This document shows, piece after piece, positions 40,701 through 52,705 of a DNA stretch of 64,000 bases (within the stretch, counting starts at the first letter, position 1; the number at the start of each line of letters is the position of its first letter). Source of the stretch: Smittia aterrima (lineage: Eukaryota > Arthropoda > Insecta > Diptera > Chironomidae); assembly GCA_033063855.1 (NCBI GenBank), contig CP093830.1:4588854-4652853 (forward strand). Reading direction: 5' to 3'. Made by a program: the position numbers and the translations under genes. Below the pieces are notes generated by a model. That model did no database searches. It saw only the letters and a list, made by a program, of their open reading frames with translations, and was not told the DNA's origin.

Positions 40701-43700
40701 ATAATTGGAAAACTCAATAGGAAATGGAAGCTAACTTGAATTGATGCGGATGCAAACTCTGAAGTGAAATATCCTCGAAAAGAAATAAATTTTGAAATAT
40801 TTATTTGAACCACTCCCGATCCATTATCATGAACTTCGATGGAAAAGGCCAATTGAAAGTTTTCAATTAAGCTCTCAATTCATCACGTTTGCTATTTATT
40901 AAATTTCCACTTAATTAATAACTTTTCAATTGAGTTAATGGAAATTTCTGAAATGAAATATCAAAACCTTTAATTCTTGAAGGTAAATTATGATGAGCCC
41001 AGATTTCCATGAAATGATTCCTTAAATAATAAATTTAGTTTTTCTCGACATTCCCAGAAGTTTCTCGTTGGAAAAACTTCTAAACTTTACTAAAAACATT
41101 TCCACTCCCCAACCGCCCTCGCCCCAAGAGACTCTGAGAAGGATAAAGTTGGTTACATCACATTATAAATTAAATATTCACTCACTCAACGACTTTGCAT
41201 GAATTCCTTTCTCTCTCTTTCTTTCTCTTTGCAACAATCTGTTGAGTAATAGCATATGGAAGTTTCCTTGAATTTGCAACGCTTGTTGGTTTAGAGAATG
41301 AAATTCGTTCGAGAATTTCTTTCATATTCTGCAGATTTACAAAAAGTTTCAACAAAGATTCGATCAGAAAAGTGAAAAGTTTCTTGTGGGTTCGTGGAAT
41401 TACTCTTTTGACTTTTTTGTTGTTCATTTCGAAATTCCTTTCATCGGAAAATTTGTGGTTTAACAAGCAACTCGAGCTCGAGGTCAATGGCTTCCACTTA
41501 TCGCAACATTTGAGACTCAAGCACAATTATTAAAGTCACTTTTTATGATTCCTTAACATTGCTAAACTTGAAGATTACATTTGCAGCTCGTATTTTAGAG
41601 CTTTATGATGACGACTTTTCCCAGCAGGATTTACTTTGCAGCGTGCAACTTAGTTCTTATTACAGCTGAGAATTCAATTTCGTTTCACTCTAAACCTGAA
41701 AGCGAAGCATATGTGAATCTCCTAAATTGCATCCTTTTGCCGTTCGCCAGGGAGTTCCACTGACGCTCCCAGACAAATTGTCAGACGAAATTTTAAATTT
41801 GTCTAAAATTTCATGTCATCCTTAAGTTTAAATCCCAAATGGAAATCGTTCTTCGTCGAGAGCTTCTCTTGCTACATCGGAAACTTTTTCCGAAGCAGGA
41901 GAAAATTGAACTCAGCCAAAACCGCAATTAAAACTTGCAAAATTTAAATTCTTCTGCTCTTGGGTGGAGCTGCTCTTCTTCAGCTCGTTTATTGCCGATC
42001 TGATAAAAAGCTTTTCATGGTTTCGTGAACGAAAAAGATTGCGTCTTGTGCAAATGAATGGGGAAACTTTATTTGTTGAACGAGGGAAGTGGTTGGTACA
42101 AAAGGGAGACAAGAAGATTCAATTGCACGCGTCCAAAACGGAAGGGGGAGTCAAATACTTTGATTGCAGTCTGTTTGGAGAAGCAGTGCTCATGGCATTC
42201 GGAATTTCTCAGAGATTCCGACGAAAGGAGGAAGCTCGAGGGTTAACGAAAACTTTAATCACTGACTTACTTAGTTTTCTTCATGAACACTTCGTCTATC
42301 TCTGCAACCGCAAGACTTCCCTGGGAACAAACAAATCTCATGAGGAATGATTTTGGTCAAATAAATTCATTTCCCGTTCCAGAATTAATTCCCATTCCAG
42401 CTTCCGGCCATTTCTCACCTGTCGACGTAAGATTGAGAATTTCATTCCCTTTGAACTTTTCGTTTCTACTTCTTCGTCTTCGTTCAATCACCGATCGAAA
42501 GTAAATTGAATTCAAAATGATGGCACTTGGAATAATGGAAAAGGGCAAGAAGAAAACTGTGTCAAGTGAAAAAGAATTAAATCTTTCAAATCTTTTCAGA
42601 GATTGTTCTTTCATTTTTCTCAGATTCGAAGCCATTGAAATCTCGCCCTTTACATCATTGCTTTCCAACCATTACACTTCGAATGCGATAATAAATGATT
42701 AAATGTTCAGCAGCATAATAAATTTCCCAAGCTCCCGCTCTTTCTTCTCGTTTGCCAGGTGGATGGAAGAAAAATCTCAGTCGATTGGATTGCTTAAGTC
42801 GTCCGAGACTTCGAAGAGGGTTTTACGAGTTTAGACACAAGATTTATTTTGAGAAGCCAAAAGTCTAGGCTTGACTTAAGAGACGTCAGTGAATGATTTT
42901 TCCATCTTTCGCAAAGGATGAAAGGTTTGTTAAATTGATTCATCATGCTTCACCCTTCCCTTCACTCTCGCATTCCTAATCCATCCATTGCCTCTCCTGA
43001 CGATTTCATCAATGTTTGTTTTTCTAGCGATTGATTTTTCCTCCTTCTTAAGATGACAGGCGAATGAAGCGGAAGATCCTTAAGAAGGAGAATAATCATA
43101 AAAACGAATAAATGCCAACTAATCAGAAAGCAATAATTGAGAAATAATCTCCTTAATTTATTTCGTTCCATATTTTACGGATTAAATGTAGAGGCAAAGA
43201 ATAAACGAACTTTTTGTGTGTGTTTGTGGTTTGAAACGTCGACGTATCATGGAGAAAGGGGCAGAAAAATATTGACAATCATTAAACGTGGAGTACGCGG
43301 TCAATCGATAGCCGGACACGCAGAACGACTGTGGTCAGAGATAAATTGCTTCGTATTCAATCAGCACATTTCCAGTCTAATCACAGAGTTATTAGGAAAA
43401 ATTTATTTGACTTTGTGAATTGATTGTCAGAGAACGTGAGTGGCAATCAAATGAATTAAATTGGGAATTTTTATATGAGAAGTTGTAAAGGGCTTTTGCT
43501 CTTTGATTAATGTCTTGAAAGTTCAATTAATTAGAAGGCTTCGATTAATTTTTATTTGCCTAACGCAAGCTCCTTCCATCAAAGCTAATAAATTATTTTG
43601 AGCTCACTTGGTCACTCAGTAATTCCTTTCAAAAAGCTTTGACAACTTTGTCCAACTAAAATTTTTGTAATCGAAAAAGTTTTAAACTTGTCAAGAAGGA

Positions 43701-44030
43701 AGTTAATGAACTTCAACATCAAAGTTTTTAACCTTACCAAGGAAACTTCGTAGATCAAGAGCAACTGGATTAACGTTTCTTCTCTCACGTCGACAACGAA
43801 CTGCAAACAAACTGCGAGGAGATTTGCTTGTTTACTGTCATCGAAAATGATTCATTTGCATTGATAAGCCAAACTTTCGCTCGACAATTTTCCCTCCGAT
43901 TGAGCATTGAGCTAATTCCTATCAGAGACTTGAACTACTTTCGAACAAATGAATGCAAAGTTTTTATTAAAAGCAATCGCTCATGAAATTTCTCATTTTA
44001 GTTTTCGATTAAGTCTCGCGCTGAGCGGAT
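37766..44030. other. Intergenic stretch, no supportable gene
   Basis: Between the E(z)-like start codon and the first LRR promoter I find only short frames without family resemblance. The longest are 38113-38508 minus (131 residues) and 41964-42350 plus (128 residues, GTG start). The stretch holds the 12-bp inverted repeat at 43041-43090. Confidence 0.5.
43041..43090. repeat. Perfect 12-bp inverted repeat with 26-nt loop
   Basis: Arms CTCCTTCTTAAG (43041-43052) and CTTAAGAAGGAG (43079-43090) are exact reverse complements, and a few T/A pairs extend the stem outward. It could be a small RNA hairpin, a short mobile-element remnant or chance. Confidence 0.7.
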
Positions 44031-44036
44031 TATAAA
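44031..44036 (+). promoter_or_regulatory. TATA box of the first LRR gene
   Basis: TATAAA lies 71 nt upstream of the ATG at 44107, a suitable distance for a 5' UTR of about 45 nt. Confidence 0.5.
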
Positions 44037-44106
44037 GTTTGTTAAGCTCAGGAAGAGCAAAGTGCCAATTTAAATTGAAAACTAATTTCTTTCTTGCTCT
44101 GTGATA

Positions 44107-45850
44107 ATGTGGAAAATTGTTTTGTGAGTTTTATCGACGATGGCCTAATTCTCGCGGTTTCCGTGAGCGAGTGAAATATCGAAGAGTTTTTCAATTTAAA
44201 TCAATTTTCAGTTTAACATTTTTCGGATTTCTCCTGACGGCCGATGGATCGAAGTTGCTAGCATTCGACACCAAAGAGGTCGTTGCAGCCCACGAATGCG
44301 TTTTAAAGCAGCGAGAGACTTTCAAGTTAATGCAAAAATCTAAGACGATCAAGGTCAATGGAAAGTTCATCGATTACACGAAGATAAGCTTGAACGACAG
44401 TTCATCGTCGTCTGCTGTTATTAATTTGAGTGTGTCGAGATCAATGGCGCAGTTATCAATGCTGAACATTAGCTACACGAACTTGCTACTCCTCGATGTT
44501 TCATTCACTGGCCTCGAGTCAATTAGCGATATTGGAAACGAGACTTTCCCATCCTTGAGACTTTTTAACCTCTCACACAACTCTCTGTCCAACGTGAGAT
44601 CTCATCTCTTCCATCATCTAAAGGAGCTCGAGATTCTCGATCTGAGCTATAATTGCTTTGCTAGTTTCCACTACAATGAAGTGTTTCTTAGACACGAGAA
44701 CTTGAAGAAGCTCCTGCTGAACGACAATCGACTTTATCGTATTCAATCAACTTTCCGTGAACCAAAGCTGATGACACTGGACTTTCTAGATTTCTCAAAC
44801 AACTTTGTCAGCGAATTCTCGAACTACGACTTTCAAATTAAACGATTGAACATGCAAAACAATTCGCTGATTAGCGTTTCGATCTTTCACGCAGCCGAAA
44901 TGACTTTGAATGCTGAGAACAATCATTTGGTTCACTTCTACGCTCCAAGAGGAAATTTCTTAGTGCTCAACTTATCCAACAACAAATTTCAATATTTGAG
45001 CTACATTGAGATCGAAGAAGCTTCAGTGCTCGACCTATCACACAATGAAATCTCCACTTGGTCTGAAGACGGAGAGGATTCCTCAGAAGATTACCAATCC
45101 TTTGAATATATCTTCGATGAGATGATGTTAAGTGAGTTAATGAACATGAATGAACGTAACTTGATAAGAACAAAGTTTGTGAACCTCGCACACAACAAAA
45201 TATCATCGATTGAGCAACTTCATGCATTGCGAAACAGTCTCGAGATAAATCTCGAAGGAAATCTACTCGTCAATGTCTCTCCATCGAGCGTCAAAGCCAT
45301 GTTTCCAAATTTGCGTCGTGTGATCGTCGCTGACAACAATCTGACAAAGATTGATGTGGAGAACCTTAGAAAATACAACGCTGAGCACTCGAACTCACTT
45401 CAGTTGAACTTTCAACTCTTACCTTCTCTCAAAACGACTACGAGAATTCCCTTTCATCCGCTTTTGCCACCGATAATGATTCCAACTCTCGCTCCGCTTC
45501 TGCCGCTTTTTCCTTTAATGACAACCACTACAACCAGAACAACAACAACAACACGGAAGCGAATTGACCAGTTGACGACGACAACTTCATTGCCACCGAC
45601 GTCATCAACGCCACAAATTAAATCAGCAACAGCAGCGAGTTCGGTCACTGTCCAACCAACGACAGAAAGTGACGAAACAGCATCAATGAGAACTGTCATT
45701 GAACCACAACAACATTCCTCACGAATCTGGTTATTCGCATCAATTTTCGTTACGCTGGTTGTACTCTCGCTTGGATTCTGTTATTACCGCGAAAGCAAAG
45801 TTCCACGACTCGACTATCGAAATTTCAATGAAGTTGAGAACTTTTTGTGA
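44107..45850 (+). CDS. LRR single-pass membrane protein with Thr-rich stalk
   Basis: Two exons, 44107-44123 and 44212-45850, split a Phe codon inside the signal peptide and give 551 aa. The short first exon was chosen because it supplies MWKIVFLTFFGFLLT, a clean signal peptide; reading upstream of 44212 without splicing gives an implausible basic N-terminus. The ectodomain carries about a dozen leucine-rich repeats with the LxxLxLxxN pattern (for example LRLFNLSHNSLSNV, LEILDLSYNCF, LDLSHNEIS). A Ser/Pro/Thr-rich stalk of about 95 residues follows (near 415-510), with TTTTTRTTTTTR, likely O-glycosylated. A transmembrane helix near 511-531 precedes a 20-residue tail with no TIR or kinase domain, so any signalling needs a partner. 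LRR ectodomains of this type bind proteins or glycans at the cell surface. The specific function is unknown. An AATAAA follows the stop after eight nucleotides. Confidence 0.88.
45522..45556 (+). repeat. ACA/ACC-rich triplet repeat coding the Thr stalk
   Basis: Imperfect ACA/ACC/ACG codon run within the first LRR gene; translates as clustered threonines with single Arg interruptions. Likely length-variable between alleles. Confidence 0.75.
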
Positions 45851-45858
45851 AACAAGAA

Positions 45859-45864
45859 AATAAA
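45859..45864 (+). terminator. Poly(A) signal of the first LRR gene
   Basis: AATAAA begins nine nucleotides after the last base of the stop codon and is followed by a T-run. The 3' UTR would be very short. Confidence 0.6.
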
Positions 45865-46287
45865 CTTTTTTTATCAGATGGGAATCAGTTTCATTTTGGC
45901 TCTAAGGGAACAAAAGAGGAAAGACTTGTTGAAAAATTGTTTGTTACGTTTCTCGGGGACTGTTCAATTGTTTCGTAGAGTCCCACACTTCACGTTTAGC
46001 TCGAGAGTCACATTTGAAATGAATTTTATGATGTCGTCACACACGAAGATGAGAGAGAGAGATGGACAGGGACACTTCAACAAAGTCAAAAGGAATTAAA
46101 AAACAGAGTTTTACGTTTTGTCAAAGGCTTTACTTCTTTTTTTATTTTCGTCACATCTTCCAACAACTTCTTAAAAAAATTTGACCTTTTTGATTAGGTT
46201 TTTAGTCACTAAAGTTTGGTCACACAACTTTTAATAACTTAATTAAAAGATTTAAAGAAAATAAAAAGTAAGTCTTGAGCGATAGCC

Positions 46288-47027
46288 TTACTCGGCGCTG
46301 ACCGTCGTCGGTCTTCGTGTCCATGGAGGAGGCGCACTTGTTCTTACGTGATACGAAAGAAATTTCATCTTGTCTTTCTCTCTTTCATTTTCTTCCAATT
46401 CTTTCATGAAAACGTCTAGAAATTGGCACCGATACACGATTGTTGCCGCGCTCAAGTCCTCGTTGCTTCTAAGGCACTTATGTTCGGGTGCACAATCGCA
46501 ACTGTTGAATAATTTTAAAAAAAAATTAAATTCGATTCTAGACTGGTCCACTCAAATTCTTTAGAGATACTTACACATTTCTGATCCATTCAAGAAGCTC
46601 CTTGTTTTTGTTATTTCCATAAGCATACCAACCGCAAGGATTTTGCAAATTGCAAGTCCATCGAGGTCTCTTTGTTCTCTGCGTTACAGAACTTTCTGTT
46701 GATGTTGCATTCGTTTCTGTTGCTGTTGCATTCGTTACTATTGCTGTTGCAGTCGTTTCTGTTTCTTCTGTTTGATTCAATCCTCTCAGCTCTTGTGCTA
46801 AAGCTGAATTCAAAAATTCTTGTTCCGGCACTTCCACTGCTTCTCCTGTCTTCAATTTGGCTAGAACGTCGTCCTAAATTATAAAATTAAAAGCATTTTT
46901 ACTTAAATTTGAATTTCACAATCGAAAGTTAGAGGTAACTTACGAAATCATCCGGGGCGGCGACAGCTCGACTCAAAGGCACGATGGCCAACAAAACCAG
47001 CAAACAAATCTTCCAAACATTCTCCAT
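46288..47027 (-). CDS. Secreted six-cysteine protein 1 of tandem cluster (unrecognised family)
   Basis: Three exons (46944-47027, 46575-46873, 46288-46501) give 198 aa. Exon 1 is almost exactly a signal peptide (MENVWKICLLVLLAIVPLSRAVAA). Exon 2 starts with an acidic stretch and a Thr/Asn/Glu-rich linker with several N-x-T glycosylation sites, then the first half of the cysteine domain, CNLQNPCGWYAYG. Exon 3 starts VCDCAPEHKC and ends the domain at VYRC. The cysteine spacing is C-x5-C-x20-C-x-C-x5-C-x15-C, with Trp two residues after the second Cys. A charged, Pro/Arg-rich tail follows (PPPWTRRPTT). I do not recognise the family; it could be a defence, salivary or structural secreted protein. 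The C-terminal tail and linker are absent from its closest copy at 52706-53161, so they were gained here or lost there. Confidence 0.78.
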
Positions 47028-47133
47028 TGTTTGACGGTAAAATAAAATAAAACGTTCACAGCAATTAAATCTTAGTAACGTTCTTTCTGACTGGAGTTCA
47101 AGCAATGGTTTGACTGAGAGTTTTTCCTCAGCC

Positions 47134-47139
47134 TTTATA
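47134..47139 (-). promoter_or_regulatory. TATA box of six-cysteine gene 1
   Basis: TATAAAGGC lies about 107 nt upstream of the ATG; the next 55 nt, including CTCTC and TGCTTGAA, match the gene 4 promoter. Confidence 0.65.
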
Positions 47140-47606
47140 GGATCTTCTCAGGTACAATTCGTGAGCTTCACACTTTGAAATTAAACGAAGACGCGAACAC
47201 AGCTTTAAGTTTTTTTTTTCATTCTGAAGAAAGTATTAGAGAGATTTGCATAACTTAGAGGCGAAAATCATTTCGACTTAGGGACCATCCAATTATCTCG
47301 TACACTTCTCGTTCTCGTCACACTTTTCGTTTACGTTATGAGCTCTGTAATCTCCTGAAATTTATTACTATCAGACTTTTTCACAAACAACTCTACACAC
47401 GCAAGATTAAACGGACACGAGAACTTTGCTGAAACAATGAATGAAAAAACACGAAAGTTTCGTTTTTCGATTGGCGCCTTTTTGAGGCTTTTCTTATTTT
47501 TATTCTTTTCTTACATTCGATGTCTTATCAGTAAAAGTAAATTAGTTAAAGCTTGTCATTTTCTAACATTTTAAACGAGAATGGTCTCAACTTTGCCCAG
47601 CTCTTT

Positions 47607-48367
47607 TTAGAGTGATGCAGTTGAATAGTTTTCGAAGTCAAGCGGTGGATGACATCGGTAAACGTGTGAAGCAATCGACAACTGGTCTTCGGCTCTGATG
47701 CATTCTTGTCCTTTAGCACATTTGCATCTGTAACAAATAATAATTAGAAAAGTTCGTCTGTGACGTCAGACAACTTACGTTGGATTATCGATGAAGAGCT
47801 CAACAACCTTCAAAGGATTGTGGTTGTAAACTCCCCATCTGCAAGCTTCCAAACAGATTCCTTTCAACTTTGAGTAGTCGAAAGTTGGCTCTGTTGGGTA
47901 CATCGTCGAACGAGTTGATCTTCGACTTGTCGAGGTTTCGCCCTGTAAGAAAAAACAAAAACATTGTTAATTGAATCAATCAGCGACTTAGGGAATTGCG
48001 TCGTTCGATTGGAATGTTTGAGACAATCCCCCGAATGTGTTTTCGTTTAGAACGTAAAAGAATTTTTGATTGAAACAATGCGAGCCAAAGTGGAGCCGAA
48101 ACTTTTGATTAAATTCTCGCACACAAATTCTTTCCAAACTCATCATCGTCTATTTAAAACTCGTAAGACAATGAGTGGCTGCTTTTTGGCGCCAATTGAC
48201 TTTTATTCAGGTTAAAATGTCGTCCCTGGAGCGTGGCTGCCCTCAAATTTATTGCGGTCGAAAGAACGATAATTTTCTGATTAACTTACTTTCTGTTGAT
48301 CGGTTGCGACGGACAACTCAATCAAAACCAAGACGAGAATTCCGAAATAAATTACTTTGAAGCTCAT
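47607..48367 (-). CDS. Secreted six-cysteine protein 2 of tandem cluster (unrecognised family)
   Basis: Three exons (48290-48367, 47779-47942, 47607-47727) give 120 aa, with the same intron phases (0, then 2) as its neighbours. Exon 1 encodes the signal peptide MSFKVIYFGILVLVLIELSV. Exon 2 begins with a Ser/Thr/Arg-rich linker (GETSTSRRSTRST) and the first cysteine pair CLEACRWGVY, where the first spacing is three residues instead of five. Exon 3 begins TCKCAKGQEC and closes with VYRC. Spacing is C-x3-C-x21-C-x-C-x5-C-x15-C. The mature protein is small and probably disulfide-locked. It is more diverged from genes 1 and 4 than those are from each other. Function unknown. Confidence 0.72.
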
Positions 48368-51300
48368 TTTGAAAGTTATTGGATTTTATTAGGAAGAACC
48401 AAATTTCACTTGAATTTTCTGCTACGAGACACTTGTTGATCAGCTCACAACTCAAACAATAATGAAAACGAAAAAGATTTCGTGGACGTTTTCTGTTTTT
48501 TTCAGCCTCGAAGCGTCGTCTTTCGGATATGACAGGGCAAATTTAATTTCAATCGACTGATTCTCGTGATTTGTTGTGTTAGTTACATCAAAATCATGTA
48601 AGACGAACCCGAACGAAGCGAGAATTCCCGAATGAAGACAAAAAAGCTCCGAAGAGCTTATCAGCTCGTTTGTTCATCATAAATGCAAATTGACTTTTGC
48701 AATTTTCGTTATCAGCTGAACATTTTGCATTTATCATTCTGTCTCTTTCACTTGTAAATACTCTTCAAATTGCGTCAATCGAGTCAACCGAAAAAGCAAA
48801 TTAGACGCCTGATAATCCGTTTGTCTAGCTTGTAAACATGACGTTGTTATTGAAATCCTGATTACGGCACGAGACTTTGTGAAGCTTGAAAAAATAATAA
48901 AACAAAATGATCGTATCAGACTTTGAAATCCTCCAGTTTCGTTTTAATAAAATAGATTAGACAAAATCTAATTTCAAAACCAGATTTCTGCGAAAATAAA
49001 GTTTGAAAGTTTATTAACCTGGAACTTTTTTCGTGTTCATGTAATCGCAAGAAAATCCTTGAGTTGAATTTACGAAAATTTCCATTTCAGTGAACTCGAA
49101 ATCATTTTAAGGAATCAAAGAGAACTTTGATAAATTATTCGAGTTACAGCCAACTCATCAAGCATCGATTTCTCATGAAGCTCCTTGTCTTGAAATACGT
49201 TCCATGTCGTCGTCTCTGTGATAAGCAATTTCATCAAAGTGGCGCCAGTTATCCCCTCATCCCTCTCGAAAGACAATCAGAATTATTGAATTTTTGCGAC
49301 TCTGTCTTTCAAAATAGAAACAGAGCATGTTAATGTAAAAGCAGAAAGTGATAAACTTTATAATTGTTTATGTCATGAGTTTGCTGGTCGTAAAAACATC
49401 AAAACAAAACACAAAGTTTCGTCTTTACGATTTTTGTGAATGAACTCTGAAAAAAATTTATTATTCATTAAGAGAATCTTTTTTAATGAATTTTCGTTTA
49501 ATCTCATACGTCGGCACCACCTCGCAGTTGTGTCTTGAACTTTCCTTAATCTTCCACTCCAATGCTGAGCGAACTGCTTGATTCAATGAATACATAGCAT
49601 GATAAAGATTCATTGTAAAGCTTTGCTTGCGTATTTGCATTCCTTTGCGAATTGCGACTTACATGAAGCTAAAAGCTGATAACGCTAAGGGAGACAGGAA
49701 TTCGGCTGTGAACTGAATCATAGATAGACGAGAAAAGTGTCGAGATTGCAAAGATTAATCGACGAGACACGACGAATTCATTAATAGACACGGGGATTCT
49801 TGGAGCTTCGCCAACGGCGACAAATAGAAAATCGATCAAATTCTCAGACGAAGAAACTAGTCTGATCGTGTTGTTACAAGTTTCACGGGATTTTTCAAGT
49901 CTCCTCTCTCTTGGTCTCTCGTTTTACGACTATCAAAAATGAAACGTTAAACGAAATCAACCAACCAGGTGTCTTTCTCTCAGATCACGTCATCCGCTTC
50001 TGATCACATGATGGTTTTTCTTTTGAGATAAAAGCGTCGAAAGAAAGTCGCAAACGAGTCTGAAATATTCTTTCTTTTTGGCGAAATGTCTGGCTAGAGC
50101 TTGACGAGACACGCTCAATTAAATCATTCATGGGAAATTACAACTGAAAATAGACGACGAGCTCATCTCAAGCGAAGTTTAATTTTTTTCATGAGAAAAC
50201 TTGGTGTCAGAAGCTTTTCTCGTAATGACTCAATTTTAGTTACATCTTACGTGAGATGTAAAATGCCAGATGGCAGTTCTGCTTGGCCACCCACGATGAG
50301 AGTGTCTGCCAGAAAGTCTGTAGAAATTCTAGCTCGGACCAGACTTTGTAACTTCGATTAGTCATCAAAGTAAACGACTGAATGTCTAAGCTTCGCTGCA
50401 GACTCAAGCGTCATAACGACACTCTTGGTAATTGCGCTAACTGCTTATCATCGAGGAGATCGTTAAAGTTAATTGCATAAGCCTGACTTAGTAAAGTTAA
50501 ATTAGCGTGAAACAATTTTAATGATCGCGGAATCAGAGATGTAATCGTCGTTCAAGTTTCTCCTGTTTAGCGAGCATTGCAATTCCTGAAACTCCAGAAA
50601 GAAAACTTTTAATTGAACTTTATTGAGTTGCAATTGATGATCGCCACGAGTCACAATGTTTGCTTTTGTAGACAAATGTTTTGCATTAACTTGAGACCGG
50701 CTGTGCGAAAAATCGTGGAAATCACGAAAAACAAACCGGAGCACATTTTCCCACGCTACCCAAACAAAAACAGATCGAACAGTGAATCATCTCTCGATAC
50801 GCAAAAGCGAAACTTGTTCGTTCGCACTTTTCGGAGATTTGGTTTTTTTTTCTTGGCAAGTCTGCGACGATAACTTTACGAAAACATCATTTTCCGCGAA
50901 GTTCCTCTTCGAAGCGAAGTAGGTCAACCTTGACTAGAAGTTGCGTAACGAAACGACAGTCGCAATCGGGAAGCAAAGACGACGACTACGACTTTGACTC
51001 CGTTCATGTTCGTCGCCCTCAAGAACCCTTCAAGTCAGATTGCTCGCAATAAAATGCCTCGCGGCATCGCTTTTATGAGTTTTTTGCTCCAACTCATAAA
51101 ATTCCGAAAAGCGAATGCAATAAATCAAAGCTCTAATTATTCACATTTGCATCTTAATTGGAATATATTGACTTCTGCTGTCGCAATAAAGTCGATTTGC
51201 TTACTTCAAGTGCTGTCGCTGTGCCTATGCTCGAACAATGTGATGTGATGGGGAGGCTTGTGTCAAACTACAAACTAATTGATACACTCTCAATTGAAGT

Positions 51301-51448
51301 TAATTGAATTACTGTAATCTATGTGCTGCAAAAAAGTTTTCATCGCTATTTCTGCTGTATCAATAAAGAGTGCCAAGATGTCTGCCGAGTTCGCTTGTTT
51401 CTTGGCAGAACTTCTGACATGCGAGTTGATTTTATTGTTGGATTTCTT
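48368..51448. other. Stretch between six-cysteine genes 2 and 3; one weak small ORF
   Basis: No further cysteine-domain exon was found: the YRC and CxC signatures do not recur here on either strand. The only item worth noting is the 50-codon minus-strand ORF at 49461-49613. Confidence 0.5.
49461..49613 (-). CDS. Possible 50-aa small protein (weak)
   Basis: An ATG-started 50-codon frame begins MNLYHAMYSLNQAVRSALEW and ends in TAA; an AATAAA overlaps the stop region (TAATAAA). It has no signal peptide and no recognised family, and contains a single Cys. The overlapping stop and poly(A) signal is the only positive sign, so it may be chance. Confidence 0.2.
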   Translation of the reverse strand: MNLYHAMYSLNQAVRSALEWKIKESSRHNCEVVPTYEIKRKFIKKDSLNE

Positions 51449-51780
51449 CTAGAAACAAACGCCTTTGGCTTTACAACGATAAATGTACGCGAAGTTATTC
51501 TCGTCGTCCTCTGTTCGGATACACTTGTGAGTCCTCGGGCATCGGCAACTGAAAAGGCAAAGGAAAATGATATTTAAATCAACTACCAGACTATGAATGA
51601 AACAGAAAGAGGCAAAACAACTCACCCACTCAGGTTGTGAATCTTTACATCCTTGCTCGAGTTTCCTTCGTAGAAACCCCAAGCGCAAATCTCGTTTTCA
51701 TCGCAAAGCGTCACTGCCGGCAAAGCTCCAACCACAGCAATTGTCACGATTAAAATTAGGAGACATTTTAAAATTTTCAT
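51449..51780 (-). CDS. Secreted six-cysteine protein 3 of tandem cluster (unrecognised family)
   Basis: Two exons (51626-51780, 51449-51548) give 84 aa, the shortest member. The signal peptide MKILKCLLILIVTIAVVGALP runs directly into the domain without a linker exon, so intron 1 of the other members is absent and the remaining intron keeps their phase 2 position just before the CxC motif. The first half reads LCDENEICAWGFYEGN, the second half CRCPRTHKCIRTEDD and ends YIYRC, followed by a short tail with one extra Cys (GVCF). Spacing is C-x5-C-x20-C-x-C-x5-C-x15-C. This compact form shows that the six-cysteine domain alone is the conserved unit. Function unknown. Confidence 0.7.
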
Positions 51781-52239
51781 CGTGCGCTTTCTGTGACTTA
51801 ATTTTAAGAAATAATTTTGGGAAATGATGTCACCTCATCTCAAAGTCAAAGTCTCTGAAACGAGAAGAAATCGTTTTTTGTTTCTCTCGGAGGTTTCGTC
51901 TACGAAATCTTTTTATTCTCGGAACGACACGTTTCGAAATAACAAAATAAATGTCGCGGAGCAATCTTTTCCAATGAATTTTCCAAGCGATCGGTAACCT
52001 TGTGGAAAAAACCGAGCGAGCGGTGTAGCCTGAGACATAGCGGAGACATTAATTGCTCAGCTGCACGTCGAGCAACATTCCACATCGCTTCTATCAGCTA
52101 TCAATTGAAAGCAATTAAAGATTCCAGATCGTCTCAAGAACGCGATAAATCGAACCTCATACGATTTGTTAACCCCGACGCTTGACGTCATTGCGTTTCA
52201 CTGTTGCCTCTGGAATCTACGCAGCAGTCGATCGTCAAC
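51781..52239. other. Intergenic stretch upstream of six-cysteine gene 3
   Basis: No gene and no clear TATA box seen. Confidence 0.5.
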
Positions 52240-52705
52240 AAAATAAATTTTACGACGTCGTCACACGTCGATAAGAGAAAGAAAGGGAGAAAGAGAGATA
52301 GAGAGTGTAAGAGTGACACACCCACAAAGTCAAATTGGATCTTCTTGCAACACAATCAATTTACGCGATCTTGCAGTTAAGGAATCAAACAATTTATTTT
52401 TTATCAAAGACTTTCGAGATATTTCTCGTCTATATTTTCCATCTCGAAATGTTTTGATTTTTTTTCATTAATTTTCAATGATTTGTGCGCAAAATTTTCG
52501 AACAACTTCTTAATCAAATTCAGCTTCCTTGAGAAGGTTTAGCGTCACAAATCCACGTTAAGTTTTACACAAAACTTTTAACGCCTTAAAGCTTATGATG
52601 TGTTCTTTTAAATAAATTAAAATTAAGTCATGAGCGGAAAGACTCTCGTCGTGTACTCTCCGCTATACTATTGGTAGAGGATTATGATTCGAAGAAGTTA
52701 ATCCG

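Larger units (their letters stand above)
46015..47210. repeat. Segmental duplication, copy A (with 52240-53455)
   Basis: This block contains the whole 198-aa six-cysteine gene and matches 52240-53455 in the same orientation. Shared landmarks in order: an ATTTTAYGAYGTCGTCACAC-like stretch and a GA-rich run ending in CAAAGTCAAA near 46021-46089; CAACAACTTCTTAA near 46163; AAGTC-TGAGCG near 46270; the three exons; a CATTGTTTGACG start-codon context; the TATA box; AGGATCTTCTCAG; and CACACTTTGAAA near 47170. Boundaries are estimated by eye. Confidence 0.7.

Noticed and set aside
41964..42350. 128-residue plus-strand ORF
   Set aside because: GTG start without supporting promoter, splice or poly(A) context and no family resemblance.
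50101..50361. 86-residue plus-strand ORF between six-cysteine genes
   Set aside because: No signal peptide, no conserved cysteine pattern and no gene signals.
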